Below, piece after piece: positions 26,790-36,657 of a DNA stretch of 64,000 nt. Under the pieces are notes generated by a model that was not told where the DNA came from, made no database searches, and saw only the letters and a program-made list of their open reading frames with translations. The position numbers were made by a program, and so were the translations under genes. Positions within the stretch are counted from its first letter, which is position 1, and the number at the start of each line of letters is the position of its first letter. Source of the stretch: CBDCGV01 sp965216955. GTDB lineage: Bacteria > Bacteroidota > Bacteroidia > Chitinophagales > JADIYW01. The stretch lies in the NCBI GenBank assembly GCA_965216955.1, contig CBDCGV010000016.1:62001-126000 (forward strand). The letters are read 5' to 3'.

Positions 26790-27785
26790 ATGATCAACTC
26801 GAAATTTATTATATGGAATATCTGCGTCGTACTGGTGCTATTAGTGCTTGTGGAATTAGTGGCTTTTATGGCATTACGCGTTTATGGTACTCAAAAACCA
26901 TTTTTTCTAAATCTGACTAGTTTTGCATTGGATGAAAAACGAGATAAAACCAGAATTATAGACCCTTTACTTGGTTGGAGCAAATCACCCGATCAACTGA
27001 TGAATACAGATAAACTATTATTGAAAAACAATCTAGTATATTTTAACCTCCCAAAAGTTCAATGCGACTCTATCATCAAATTACTTATTACTGGAGGATC
27101 AACTTCAGACGTTACATTTGACCAAAAGAACTGGCCCTATTATTTTAATAAAAAACTGCAAGAGCACTATCCCTGTATCGAGTTAGCCATAGGCGCTGAA
27201 AATGGTTACAATTCAGGACAAGAACTACTGAAGTTACTACGCGACGGCTTACCTATTCAACCTGATATTCATCTTTCGTTTTCTGGGCCTAATGATAGTG
27301 ATCCAAGCTACACTTCTTTATATGAAGACAAATTCTTCAAATCTAAGTTGCAAGACAAGTTAATCTTACCCAATTTTCAATTTTGGATAGCCTCATTTAA
27401 AAAGCAACAAACCCCATACTATGAAAACAAAATTGGTCACTTACTCCTACCTAATGACTTTTGGATAACTAATATGCAAGCTATGCATGGTATTGCAGAT
27501 CAAAAAGGCTATCAATTTATTGGCATCTTATCACCAGTAGTAGGCATCGGTAACAATTGGCTTCCAGAAAATGAAATGGAAAAGTATACAGAAATTATAG
27601 AGCGTTATCAAAGGTTTTATCCTCCAATCATTGAAACTATAAATCACACTCCTTATTTAACTAGCTTTACAGGTATCTTTGACACAATAGATCAATTTGT
27701 TTTTGTTGATGATTGTCATATAGAAGATACTACTTATCAAAAAATGATTTCCGATGCCATATACCATCTTTTATTTGACAAATAA
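26790..27785 (+). CDS. Membrane-anchored SGNH-like protein (tandem copy 1)
   Basis: A 331-residue protein with an N-terminal anchor (about 8-28, IWNICVVLVLLVLVELVAFM). Block I is LLITGGSTSDVTFD with S104, block II is AIGAENGYNSGQE, block III is LSFSGPNDSD (N retained) and block V is FVDDCHIEDTTYQKM (Asp and His). It is strongly similar to the next gene over its whole length, including the DPLLGW segment, so the two arose by tandem duplication. They are 32 bases apart and share an operon. Likely an acyl esterase or acyltransferase at the periplasmic face; the substrate is unknown. Confidence 0.75.
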   Translation: MINSKFIIWNICVVLVLLVLVELVAFMALRVYGTQKPFFLNLTSFALDEKRDKTRIIDPLLGWSKSPDQLMNTDKLLLKNNLVYFNLPKVQCDSIIKLLITGGSTSDVTFDQKNWPYYFNKKLQEHYPCIELAIGAENGYNSGQELLKLLRDGLPIQPDIHLSFSGPNDSDPSYTSLYEDKFFKSKLQDKLILPNFQFWIASFKKQQTPYYENKIGHLLLPNDFWITNMQAMHGIADQKGYQFIGILSPVVGIGNNWLPENEMEKYTEIIERYQRFYPPIIETINHTPYLTSFTGIFDTIDQFVFVDDCHIEDTTYQKMISDAIYHLLFDK

Positions 27786-27820
27786 TGAATAAAAATAAGA
27801 GAAGTATAATTTAATTAGTG

Positions 27821-28804
27821 ATGAAAAACCTCATACACTTTATTATATGGAATATTTTTGCAGTACTATCCATTCTTTTAATTCTAGAAGGAGTAGCGTT
27901 GTTCAAATTACAACCTGATGGAATATCAAGTCCTTATGTATTTAATATTCAAAAATTGAAAGAAAGAAAAAACTTGTACATTTTCGAGGAAGCGGACCCT
28001 CTATTAGGCTGGCGCATTGCTGATGGTGATGTTCAGAAAGACTCCCAACTACGAGAAGAAAATCACCTCATTTTTTATACCAATAAGCCAACTGATTGTG
28101 ATTCTACTATAAAAATTCTCATTACTGGAGGCTCAACATCTGATGTAACCTATTATAGTAAAAATTGGCCCTATTTTTTGCATAAGATACTCCTTGAACA
28201 ACATTTATGCTATGAAATATGTAACGGTGCTGTTAGTGGTTACAATACCGGTCAAGAACTATTCAAACTTTTAAGAGATGGAATGGACTACCAACCTGAC
28301 ATTCATATATCATTCTCAGGGGCTAATGATATGAACCCAGTCTATGATTACCACAACGAATCTCCAGAAAAGGAATATACGCTATTCCCAAATTTGATGA
28401 AATGGATAGAAAGAGGAAAACAAAGGTCTCATGAAAACAAAGACACTTTAAAACAAAAAAATGCTTCAGATTATTGGTGGGCGAATATGACAACCATGAA
28501 ATCCATTGCTCATGAATATCAATATAAATTTATTGGAATTCTTCAACCGGTTGCGGGAATGAGTCAACATATACTATCAGATAGTTTCAGAACTACAATT
28601 CAATATGAGATAGAACGATACAACTCCTACTACCCGCAGCTTCAAGAACGCTTAAGTCCCCAAGATAAATTATTAGATTTTACAGCTTTATTTGATTCAA
28701 TTGAGAATCAAGTTTTCATTGATGATTGTCATATAAAAGATACCACTTATCAAAAGATGATTGCAAAAGAAATTGCTGAATTAATAATTGCTTATCAAAA
28801 TTGA
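27821..28804 (+). CDS. Membrane-anchored SGNH-like protein (tandem copy 2)
   Basis: About 327 residues, the duplicate of the preceding gene. The same landmarks are ADPLLGWRI, LITGGSTSDVTYY (nucleophile Ser), VSGYNTGQELFKLLRDG, SFSGANDMNP and FIDDCHIKDTTYQKMI. ATG at 27821 is preferred; a GTG directly before it is also possible. Differences are concentrated in the middle (about 180-215), where substrate specificity may differ. It ends 60 bases before the convergent PhyH gene. Confidence 0.75.
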   Translation: MKNLIHFIIWNIFAVLSILLILEGVALFKLQPDGISSPYVFNIQKLKERKNLYIFEEADPLLGWRIADGDVQKDSQLREENHLIFYTNKPTDCDSTIKILITGGSTSDVTYYSKNWPYFLHKILLEQHLCYEICNGAVSGYNTGQELFKLLRDGMDYQPDIHISFSGANDMNPVYDYHNESPEKEYTLFPNLMKWIERGKQRSHENKDTLKQKNASDYWWANMTTMKSIAHEYQYKFIGILQPVAGMSQHILSDSFRTTIQYEIERYNSYYPQLQERLSPQDKLLDFTALFDSIENQVFIDDCHIKDTTYQKMIAKEIAELIIAYQN

Positions 28805-28863
28805 GGATCAAAAAAATTGAAAGCATATCCCTTCTTTAGTTTAAATCGGATTAACATTTTTCA

Positions 28864-29655
28864 TCAACCTAATTTAAAGTCTTCGGGACGAATGGATTTG
28901 ACTAACCTTCCTTTTGGGGGCATTATCATGGAATCTTCTCTTGCGTTTAGATATTCATAAGCAAAATTATCCTCCGGTTCATAAATTTCTATATTGGATT
29001 GTTTGTCTTTTTGAAAGTAGATTTGCAATGGGGCCTCTTCGGGTACAATGCCGCAATAAGCAACAATTCTAGGTGCATTCGAGAGGTTACTCTTAGATCC
29101 ATGAAAAACACTATGATAAAATATAATCGCTTCGCCTGCTTTTAATGGAACATCAATAAATTCAGTGCCCACCTGATCAATAGGTGAAAAGAGCGCCCCA
29201 CCCCCACGAATCTTGTTAGCATTTTTATGACTTCCTGGATGAAAACATAAAGTGCCATTTTCAGTCGTCGTATCTTCAATAGCCACCCATACATTGGCTG
29301 ATTCATAAATATTCTCATCGACTACAGACCAATCTTGATGCGTCATAAAAACAGATTCTTCTCCAGGTAGTTTTATGATAAAATTGTGGTTCATACTCCT
29401 ATGGCTGATCAAATATCGATCTAAAGCACTTTGAAATCTCGCTTTTAAAAATTGACGTACATTCTGTTTATAGTCTCTGTCTTTACACCATATTGTCATA
29501 TGAACGCGATTATGCATTTCTGGAGGAATTCCTGAAGGATGTATAGTATGATAAAATGTCCTTATTTGAGCCAAAACGGCTTCATCAAAAAACGGAACAA
29601 CAACATATCCTTTATCTCGTAACTGCTTTTCTAACTCAACATCCTTAAGTAGCAT
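28864..29655 (-). CDS. PhyH-family Fe(II)/2-oxoglutarate dioxygenase
   Basis: A compact 263-residue PhyH enzyme. The triad is H106 and D108 (FMTHQDWSVVDE) with H185 (YHSVFHGSKSN); R196 binds 2OG. NVWVAIEDTTTENGTLCFHPGSH is the standard core. The shape is like the last PhyH gene of the window (HLDWNMVDE, LFHGSPPN), suggesting one subgroup. It is a single reverse gene between the tandem SGNH pair and a divergent PhyH gene at 29752, with which it shares a 96-base promoter gap. Confidence 0.87.
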   Translation of the reverse strand: MLLKDVELEKQLRDKGYVVVPFFDEAVLAQIRTFYHTIHPSGIPPEMHNRVHMTIWCKDRDYKQNVRQFLKARFQSALDRYLISHRSMNHNFIIKLPGEESVFMTHQDWSVVDENIYESANVWVAIEDTTTENGTLCFHPGSHKNANKIRGGGALFSPIDQVGTEFIDVPLKAGEAIIFYHSVFHGSKSNLSNAPRIVAYCGIVPEEAPLQIYFQKDKQSNIEIYEPEDNFAYEYLNAREDSMIMPPKGRLVKSIRPEDFKLG

Positions 29656-29751
29656 ACTATAACTGGTTTGACGCTTTCAAAAGTAAAAATTAATAAAATA
29701 TGTATAATATTAATCAATGAGCACGTTATATTTAATGAATAATTTCAGTTA

Positions 29752-30678
29752 ATGAATTTTGATTTCCTCTTTAAAAGAAAAAATAAAACTTCATATATTA
29801 CCGATCGATATAGAGAAATTCGAACAGATTCATTTTTTCTAGATCAGAAAAATCATATTGAATACCTTGAAAAAGGTTGGTGTGTAATTCCAAATATAGT
29901 TGAGCAAAAGGAAATTGATTCTTTTTTGAACACCTTTGAAGCCATTTCGAAACTCAAAGGCTTTGAACTCGAAAAGAACCTTTTAAATAGTGGAAGATTA
30001 TTTAATCCCCAAATACGTCAAAAAACGCAAGACGTTATTAATGCTAATGCAAAAACCATTCTTCCGAGAATGTTTATCATGGATAAGATAGATAGCCATA
30101 CAGGTGGCGCTTATCAAGTTAAACCAGCTCATCCTCAAAGTCAGCTTATGATACACCAAGACAGTACGGTGATTGATGAGGAAAACGATTATTGCCTATT
30201 TGTTTGGATTCCTTTTTGTGACATAACAATTCAAAACGGACATATTAAAACATTGAACGGCAGCCACTTATATGGGAACACACAAAGATCCCTAGGTGTT
30301 CCATGGCAGTTTATGAAGCATGTGAATCTAATGAATAAATATACGCAGCCTGTTTTAATGAAGAAAGGAGACGTAATGGTTTTTGATCCTGCATTAATTC
30401 ATTCTTCTACACCAAATCTTTCCACCGAAATAAGACATGCTATAACCATTACAGTGCTAAGAAAAAACTATCAACTAGTCTATTATTATCAAAATCCACA
30501 TCTTGACAAAACCCTTATTGAAAAGTACTATGTTGATGATGAATTCTATCACAACTACGACTTTGAGAGCAAGCCAGATGAGCATAGATGGCGCAAAGAA
30601 ATAGTTCCTTACAAAGATTTTAACTTATCTAAAAAGGATTTGATTCGACTGATTAAGCATTATGATCCAAACGTCTAA
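29752..30678 (+). CDS. PhyH-family Fe(II)/2-oxoglutarate dioxygenase
   Basis: A 308-residue PhyH enzyme with H135 and D137 (LMIHQDSTVIDE), H217 (FDPALIHSSTPN) and R228. The RSLGVPWQFMKH segment between the two halves and the PALIHSS ending match the PhyH at 41.3-42.1 kb (RSLSVPWPLANH, SALIHSSPPN), so these two form a second subgroup. The N-terminus is basic (LFKRKNKTS). It diverges from the previous PhyH gene and converges on an SGNH gene 19 bases later. The substrate is unknown. Confidence 0.87.
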   Translation: MNFDFLFKRKNKTSYITDRYREIRTDSFFLDQKNHIEYLEKGWCVIPNIVEQKEIDSFLNTFEAISKLKGFELEKNLLNSGRLFNPQIRQKTQDVINANAKTILPRMFIMDKIDSHTGGAYQVKPAHPQSQLMIHQDSTVIDEENDYCLFVWIPFCDITIQNGHIKTLNGSHLYGNTQRSLGVPWQFMKHVNLMNKYTQPVLMKKGDVMVFDPALIHSSTPNLSTEIRHAITITVLRKNYQLVYYYQNPHLDKTLIEKYYVDDEFYHNYDFESKPDEHRWRKEIVPYKDFNLSKKDLIRLIKHYDPNV

Positions 30679-30697
30679 GTTGAGTTTATACCTTAAT

Positions 30698-31834
30698 TCA
30701 ATTTTTATTTAGTCCGGTTGTCAATGTTGTGGTATCTATAATTTCGTTTATAAATACTTCAGCAATATAATCTGCCGCTAAAAGCGAACCTTTATCATTA
30801 AAATGAACTTCATCATAAAAGTCTGTCATTTCAAACGTTTGTGCATTCAAGTCAATAATAGGACTACCAGTTTCAGTTGCTACTTCTATTATTATTTCAT
30901 TTAACCTTTTAGAGACTTTTTGAATACCACTAAAGAAGGCTTTATGTTGATCGACATCAATAGTTTCAAACACATAAGGTCTTATAGACTTCAACAAATC
31001 CAACGATATTTCACCAAACTTAGTGGGCTGAGTCATCAATACCGGAATAATTTCATTCGCATTACATATTCCAACGAAAGTCTTCACCATCTTTCGAAAA
31101 CTGTATTCAATCCGATCAAAATCAATATCTCGAAAATCAACTTGCCCTCTTATTTCCTTAAATTCATCCAATGTATGAGGAGTTTCAACACCTAATTTAT
31201 AAAGAAGTTCATTTATTGGATTATTGTTTTGTTCAAGACTACAGGTTTCCAATAATTCTTTAACCGTTCTATTCAAACGTCTAGGGCTAATTGTAGAGAA
31301 ATAGTCAGCACCAAAATAGTAAAGTGCAAATACGTCATTTACTCCATGATATAGAACAGCATAATCTGGATAATACTTTAATACCTTATTTAGAAGTAGG
31401 TTAACAGAATGATATGTATTCAAACTCCCTCTCCCACAATTATATGCATTGATCTTAATTCCACATTGATCTCGTATTATTTCTTGTACCTTATTGGGGA
31501 ACCTATTTTGACTTTTAACATATAAATTCTTTGTCGTCGAGCCACCAAGAAAAAAAAGTTTTATTGTCTCATCATTTAAATGGTTTTTACCGATAATAAA
31601 TCCATCTTCATTGGTAATAAAAGTAAAAGCCCCCCCGTCATGCATAAAGGGTTCAAACACCTCTAGACTAAACTCTGTTTCTATTGTGTCATTTATTGGT
31701 AACATTGGTAAATAAACCACCTCCTTGCTCAAAGTTTCCTCTAGGCAATAACTATCTACTTTACTGACTCTTTTATTTGTAACTAAAACAACCAAAAGTA
31801 AAGTCAACAACAATATGACAACAAGTTTATTCAT
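30698..31834 (-). CDS. Membrane-anchored SGNH/GDSL-like protein
   Basis: A 378-residue protein with an N-terminal anchor (about 3-20, KLVVILLLTLLLVVLVT). Block I is KLFFLGGSTTKN (S99), block II is YNCGRGSLNTY, block III is LYHGVNDVFAL and block V is DFYDEVHFNDKGSLLAADY with the Asp-x-x-His pair. All four catalytic-type residues are present, so it is probably an active esterase or acyltransferase facing the periplasm. It is a single reverse gene. Confidence 0.8.
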   Translation of the reverse strand: MNKLVVILLLTLLLVVLVTNKRVSKVDSYCLEETLSKEVVYLPMLPINDTIETEFSLEVFEPFMHDGGAFTFITNEDGFIIGKNHLNDETIKLFFLGGSTTKNLYVKSQNRFPNKVQEIIRDQCGIKINAYNCGRGSLNTYHSVNLLLNKVLKYYPDYAVLYHGVNDVFALYYFGADYFSTISPRRLNRTVKELLETCSLEQNNNPINELLYKLGVETPHTLDEFKEIRGQVDFRDIDFDRIEYSFRKMVKTFVGICNANEIIPVLMTQPTKFGEISLDLLKSIRPYVFETIDVDQHKAFFSGIQKVSKRLNEIIIEVATETGSPIIDLNAQTFEMTDFYDEVHFNDKGSLLAADYIAEVFINEIIDTTTLTTGLNKN

Positions 31835-32000
31835 TCAAAATTTAAATACGCTGAATAAATATGCATGAATTTATAAGTAATAATAGTATAAAATCCTAGT
31901 TCAAAATTCTAATATATACTAACATATAAAAAGTTTACGCACTCATCAAGAAAAAAAGAAAATAGTACCTTGCATTAGATTTTGCTGTACTCCAATTAGA

Positions 32001-32876
32001 ATGCGGCTAAAAAGTATGATTAAAATTTTCAACAAAATATCAAACCGGTCATCTAAAGCGCCTAAACATTCAGAAAAGGTAAGAGAATTTTATAATGAGA
32101 CCACTGACAAATTTCTTGAAGTTTATGGTGATATTATTCAAGCTTTCAGAACAAATAATATTGAAGACTATTTAGATTATACGATAAAGTCTGCACATCT
32201 CATTGACGGCGAAAAAATTCTAGATGCGGGATGTGGAGTTGCAGGACCAGCTATTTATTTTTCTAAAAAATTACCCCAATTACAAATAGATGCATGTACC
32301 ATTTCTGACATACAATATCAGCAAGCCTTACAAAATGTAAAGACTAATGAATTAAGTCAACAAATTAATTTACACCGATTAGATTATCATTTATTGGATG
32401 CACACTTTGAAAGTAACTCATTTGACAAAATTCTCTTTCTGGAATCATTTGGACATTCTGATGATAAATTGAAACTTTTAGATGCCTGTTGGGAGGTTTT
32501 AAAACCTGGCGGATATATATACATAAAAGATCTGTTTCGTAGACTGGATGAAGACGAGTGGGAGCAGTTAAGAATAGATAAGATTTGCGAAGAAATCAAC
32601 AATGCTTATCAGTATCGAATTGCAGATTTAGACCAATTTATCAATAAAGTCAGAGCAAAAGGTTTTATACTTCAATATTTAAAAGTTCCAGAAATTGAAC
32701 TTTCCCAGTTTGAACATTTGACCATTTCAAACAATTTCCAGAACATTTTTGGCATAGGTAAAATAGAGAGTTGGAAGAATTATGTTTTCCCTATAGACTT
32801 TTACGAAATATACTTACAAAAACCAGCACAAGAAAAGGTTTCTGACAAGCATTTATATTTTATGAACCAAGTCTAA
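32001..32876 (+). CDS. SAM-dependent class I methyltransferase
   Basis: A 291-residue methyltransferase. Motif I is KILDAGCGVAGPAIYF (72-87), motif II acidic part DACTIS, and DKILFLESFGHSDDKL and LKPGGYIYIKDLF are the later motifs. The pre-motif N-terminus (VREFYNETTDKFLEVYGDIIQAFR) and general plan resemble the methyltransferase at 59.5 kb (LYDERHTKFMKYFGNMFQVFQ), so they are paralogues. This branch includes sterol, tocopherol and terpenoid methyltransferases. It starts an operon with a UbiA prenyltransferase (GTG start 3 bases after the stop), asparagine synthase and lipoprotein. The product may be a methylated isoprenoid or lipid; this is inference. An internal ATG five codons in is an alternative start. 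Confidence 0.88.
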   Translation: MRLKSMIKIFNKISNRSSKAPKHSEKVREFYNETTDKFLEVYGDIIQAFRTNNIEDYLDYTIKSAHLIDGEKILDAGCGVAGPAIYFSKKLPQLQIDACTISDIQYQQALQNVKTNELSQQINLHRLDYHLLDAHFESNSFDKILFLESFGHSDDKLKLLDACWEVLKPGGYIYIKDLFRRLDEDEWEQLRIDKICEEINNAYQYRIADLDQFINKVRAKGFILQYLKVPEIELSQFEHLTISNNFQNIFGIGKIESWKNYVFPIDFYEIYLQKPAQEKVSDKHLYFMNQV

Positions 32877-32878
32877 AA

Positions 32879-34009
32879 GTGAGAAACATTCTTAAAAATA
32901 TAAGAATTGATCATTGGTGGGGAAGTTTTGTTTCTTTTATAATGTCCCTTGTTTATCTATTTATTTTCATTTTCGACATACCACTTGATAAAAGTTCTAT
33001 CATTCTCATCTTTGGTTCCTTACTAACGACCATAGGTTTTGTAACGCTCGGATATCTTTTAAATGAGGTATTTGATTTGAAGGATGATATTTTAGCTGGA
33101 AAACCCAATCGCCTTTTTGGCATAAGCAAGTCTCGGATTATACTCTATTTTATTGCCTCTATAATTTTAATTTTTATCCCATGGATTTTCTTGCCCCATA
33201 CCAATTTCACGTGGGGTTTAATATTTTTTGAGATTTCACTTTTTTTAGCCTACTCATTGCCAATCATTAAACTTAAAAAAGTTCCTATTATTTCCTCTAT
33301 TATAGATACATTATATGCCTATGTGGTCCCACCATTATTGGCACTTCATACTTACATATTGTATTCATGGAAAGAGCTGGAAACCTATTCATTGATGTTT
33401 CTCATCGCGTGGCTTTCAATCGTTGGGTTTAGAAATATACTTATTCATCAAATTGATGATATTAGCTTCGACAAAGCAGCTTCTATAACAACAATGCCCA
33501 TGGTTATTGGTGTTCGATTTACAAATATTCTACTAAAGGTTTTAATAATTATTGAGCCTTTCCTTTTTACAACCATGTTGTTATTACTTGTCCCACGGCC
33601 ATTGTTTACTATTATTACTATGGTTATTTTGGTCATGATTATCATCAACTCCATTATAACGAATGATGAACCTTATAAGGGTCGCTTCTTTTTGGCTTCT
33701 TCCTATCGAAATTTATACGACCCATTTTATCAAGCCTTTTGGCCAATAATACTCATTCTAGGATTGAGTTACTTTTATAACATTAAGTGGTTGTTCTTAT
33801 TGATCATTCATTCAATACTATTTATAGGCAATGCTCAATCATTTTTTCAAAAAGTAAAGTCGTGGTCTCAATGGGTCTATGGATTCTCCTATCAAACCGG
33901 ACATTGGACAGGTAAAAAGATATTATTGCTGTTTGGAGTAGACATTGATGCAAGAAATATTAGCGTAATTGATTACTTTAAGTCAATTATATCTTTTAAG
34001 AAGCGATAA
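32879..34009 (+). CDS. UbiA-superfamily prenyltransferase
   Basis: A 376-residue membrane protein with about nine spans. The first Asp-rich motif is NEVFDLKDDILAGKPNR (62-78) and the second is HQIDDISFD (190-198), both at the expected ends of helices. UbiA enzymes transfer prenyl groups to aromatic acceptors, glycerol lipids or sugar phosphates, or cyclise terpenes. The protein is longer than the common ~290 residues, with an extra C-terminal hydrophobic and basic part. GTG is the start, 3 bases after the methyltransferase stop, and the stop TAA overlaps the ATG of the asparagine synthase by one base. This coupling suggests prenylation, methylation and amidation in one pathway. Confidence 0.85.
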   Translation: MRNILKNIRIDHWWGSFVSFIMSLVYLFIFIFDIPLDKSSIILIFGSLLTTIGFVTLGYLLNEVFDLKDDILAGKPNRLFGISKSRIILYFIASIILIFIPWIFLPHTNFTWGLIFFEISLFLAYSLPIIKLKKVPIISSIIDTLYAYVVPPLLALHTYILYSWKELETYSLMFLIAWLSIVGFRNILIHQIDDISFDKAASITTMPMVIGVRFTNILLKVLIIIEPFLFTTMLLLLVPRPLFTIITMVILVMIIINSIITNDEPYKGRFFLASSYRNLYDPFYQAFWPIILILGLSYFYNIKWLFLLIIHSILFIGNAQSFFQKVKSWSQWVYGFSYQTGHWTGKKILLLFGVDIDARNISVIDYFKSIISFKKR

Positions 34010-35781
34010 TGTGTGGTATACTCGGTTATATTAACAAGCTAGAAAGGCTTGATATTGATAGATTTAAAACAGCACTAAGTCTTATCAAGCATAGAGGCCC
34101 AGATAATCAAGGGGTTTATTCCAATGGTGATCTGAATCTAATGTTGGGACATAACCGACTGTCTTTCTTAGACTTATCAGATGCCGCCAAACAACCTATG
34201 CAAAATATTAAATCTGATGCTTGTATCACTTTTAATGGCGAAATATATAACTATAAAGAACTTAGAAGCATTCTTGAAAGTAAGGGGCATCAATTTAATT
34301 CCCAATCTGACACAGAAGTTATTTTGAATGGATACGCTGAATGGGGCATTAGCGTTGTCAGTAAACTAGAAGGTATGTTTGCCTTTGGCTTACTTGATAT
34401 CAGTTCCAACCGACTTATCCTTGCAAGAGATCCTTTTGGTATCAAACCACTATATTATTTCAATACAGGTCAATCATTCGGATTTGCCTCTGAGCTTAAG
34501 TCCCTCATTTACCTAGACCCAGCATTAAAGTCCCTCGATTATACCTCATTCATAGATTTTTTCGTTTACAGATATGTTCCTTCTCCAAAGACGATTTGGA
34601 AGGATATAAGGAAAATTCCACCTGCAGAAATATTAGAGGTTAATCTAGAAACACTTGAAATGTCCGGAAAATCTTATTGGGAACCCAATTTTACTAATAA
34701 TATTGTCAAGGAGGAAGCACTATTAAATGAAATAAATGAAATTTTATTTTCATCCACTAAAATACATCTGAGAGCCGATGTACCCATTGGATCTTTTTTA
34801 AGTGGAGGATATGATTCCAGCGCCTTAGTCTATTATTCTTCTTTAAACAATTACCCTTTAAACACTTTTTCTATAGGTTTTGAAGATTGGGGCAGAAGCG
34901 AACATCAAAGTGCCGATATTGTAGCAAAACACTTTCAGGTAAATAATGAATTTGTTATTGCCAATAACAATGACCTTAATCTAATTGATCGTATGCCAGC
35001 TATCTATGATGAACCGATAGCAGATATATCAATTATTCCAACTTACATGGTTAGTCAATTAGCCTCTAAGCATGTAAAGGCTGTGCTTTCCGGAGAAGGT
35101 GCCGATGAGTTATTTGGTGGTTATCATTGGCAAAAAGAGTATTTTGATATTAAACACAAGTCGAGATTATGGGGAAAAATGCTCAGTTTATTCCGTCGTT
35201 CAAATGGTGTTTCTTTCTATAGCAATGCAATGTCAATGGGACATTTTGATCAGCAAAACTTAAGGCTTCTACTTCAACCAAAGTACCACAAATATATCCC
35301 TGATGATGTAAACTGGTTTTATCGACAGCATTACAAACCTTCGCTTGGGCATCTAAAATCTATTCAATGGATGGATGTTAAATGCTTTATGGCAGAATTA
35401 GTCTTAACAAAAGTAGATAGAGCAAGCATGGCAAATTCTCTAGAGGTAAGAGTTCCCTTCCTGAATAAGCGACTTTTTGAACTAATTTTTAGTATAAGTG
35501 AAAAGCAATATTTTAAACCAAAATATACCAAGTTCGCCTTATATAAAAATATAGAAAATGCTTTACCCAAAAGTATCCTTAAAAGAAAGAAGCAAGGCTT
35601 TGTAGGTCCTGACAAGTATTATATGAATAAAGAGTGGTACAGAAAAATTTTTGACAAAAGTAAACTGGTAGCTGACCATATCATTAATGCAGAATATATT
35701 GAGCAATTACTAACTAAGCAGTATGATTGGAGACTTTGGAAAATTGCTGTAATGGAAATCTGGTATGCGCATTGGAATTAG
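34009..35781 (+). CDS. asnB: Glutamine-hydrolysing asparagine synthase-family amidotransferase
   Basis: A 590-residue protein. Cys2 (MCGILGYINK) is the glutaminase nucleophile, and the class II amidotransferase domain runs to about 200 (HRGPDNQG, FNGEIYNY). The synthetase domain has the ATP PP-loop SGGYDSS (265-271) and LSGEGADELFGGYHWQ further on. Housekeeping AsnB makes asparagine from aspartate; copies inside glycan and natural-product clusters amidate uronic acids or other carboxylates. This copy overlaps the UbiA stop by one base (TAATG), so a pathway-specific role is likely. The end of this gene was once duplicated at 12.2 kb. Confidence 0.92.
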   Translation: MCGILGYINKLERLDIDRFKTALSLIKHRGPDNQGVYSNGDLNLMLGHNRLSFLDLSDAAKQPMQNIKSDACITFNGEIYNYKELRSILESKGHQFNSQSDTEVILNGYAEWGISVVSKLEGMFAFGLLDISSNRLILARDPFGIKPLYYFNTGQSFGFASELKSLIYLDPALKSLDYTSFIDFFVYRYVPSPKTIWKDIRKIPPAEILEVNLETLEMSGKSYWEPNFTNNIVKEEALLNEINEILFSSTKIHLRADVPIGSFLSGGYDSSALVYYSSLNNYPLNTFSIGFEDWGRSEHQSADIVAKHFQVNNEFVIANNNDLNLIDRMPAIYDEPIADISIIPTYMVSQLASKHVKAVLSGEGADELFGGYHWQKEYFDIKHKSRLWGKMLSLFRRSNGVSFYSNAMSMGHFDQQNLRLLLQPKYHKYIPDDVNWFYRQHYKPSLGHLKSIQWMDVKCFMAELVLTKVDRASMANSLEVRVPFLNKRLFELIFSISEKQYFKPKYTKFALYKNIENALPKSILKRKKQGFVGPDKYYMNKEWYRKIFDKSKLVADHIINAEYIEQLLTKQYDWRLWKIAVMEIWYAHWN

Positions 35782-35803
35782 CAATTATTTTTTAAATTTA
35801 GGT

Positions 35804-36637
35804 ATGAAGTATATACTAATCTTGTTATTTATTTTTTCTTTAAACGCCTGTAATAGGAAGGATATAGATGACTCAATCCCTTATAAAGGTTTCGTTAGTA
35901 GTTTAATTATTGATGGTAAAGAGACCTCCTTAAAAGACTCTATATTTGTTACAATTTATGCACAAGATTATTATGCAGAAATAAGCGATAAACTTAATAA
36001 TAGTTGCAAACTAAAGTATAAAGTAAATTCAAATGATAACGCTGATTCTGATCAAACTTTCACTACCACTTTCAAAGATCCCAATAACTGCTTAACGAAT
36101 TTTGATAGTGTTTTGTCGATTAGAAAAGTTATTGAAGTATTTATGAAGGCAAGTAATGCTTATCGAGACTTTAAGACCTTCTATGTCTATAACGAAAATA
36201 ATAAAGTTGAGTTCACCATTACTTCTAACAATTCTGAAGGTGAAAGCGGTACTTTTGGTTCAAATATTATAACGATTACAAGGTCACCATGTTTAGGGAA
36301 TTGCCCAGCTTATGAATTGTTTATTTATAATACAGGTACCTGCCAATTTGTAGGAGAAAAATTTGTCAATAAAATTGGGGCACACGAATTTCAAATTGAA
36401 GAACCGCAAATTAAAAAGTTGTTTAACCAGTTAGACACTGCTAAATTTCAAAATATTAACTTTACTCAAAACAATCAAATTGCAGAGCAACCAATTATTA
36501 CATTAGGCTTTAGCGGCAGAGAGGCTAAGTTTAGATTAAATGAGGATATAGATCCTTATTATATTGAAATTGTTAATGAAATAGAAAACATATTACTGCA
36601 AAACGAACTAATATTCGATGGAATTAGGCCTGAATAA
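35804..36637 (+). CDS. Lipoprotein with DUF6438-like domain
   Basis: About 277 residues. I choose ATG at 35804 over 35765 because it gives a clean lipoprotein signal, MKYILILLFIFSLNAC, with lipobox LNAC. The decayed copy at 12.3 kb preserves the same ATG. The C-terminal half has RSPCLGNCPAYELFIYNTG followed by a beta-rich stretch, the pattern of the Bacteroidota DUF6438 family, whose function is not known. It would be anchored in the outer or inner membrane facing the periplasm. It follows the asparagine synthase by 22 bases and converges on the nitrilase-family gene. Confidence 0.75.
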   Translation: MKYILILLFIFSLNACNRKDIDDSIPYKGFVSSLIIDGKETSLKDSIFVTIYAQDYYAEISDKLNNSCKLKYKVNSNDNADSDQTFTTTFKDPNNCLTNFDSVLSIRKVIEVFMKASNAYRDFKTFYVYNENNKVEFTITSNNSEGESGTFGSNIITITRSPCLGNCPAYELFIYNTGTCQFVGEKFVNKIGAHEFQIEEPQIKKLFNQLDTAKFQNINFTQNNQIAEQPIITLGFSGREAKFRLNEDIDPYYIEIVNEIENILLQNELIFDGIRPE

Positions 36638-36657
36638 GCTTGGGATTTTTAACTCAA

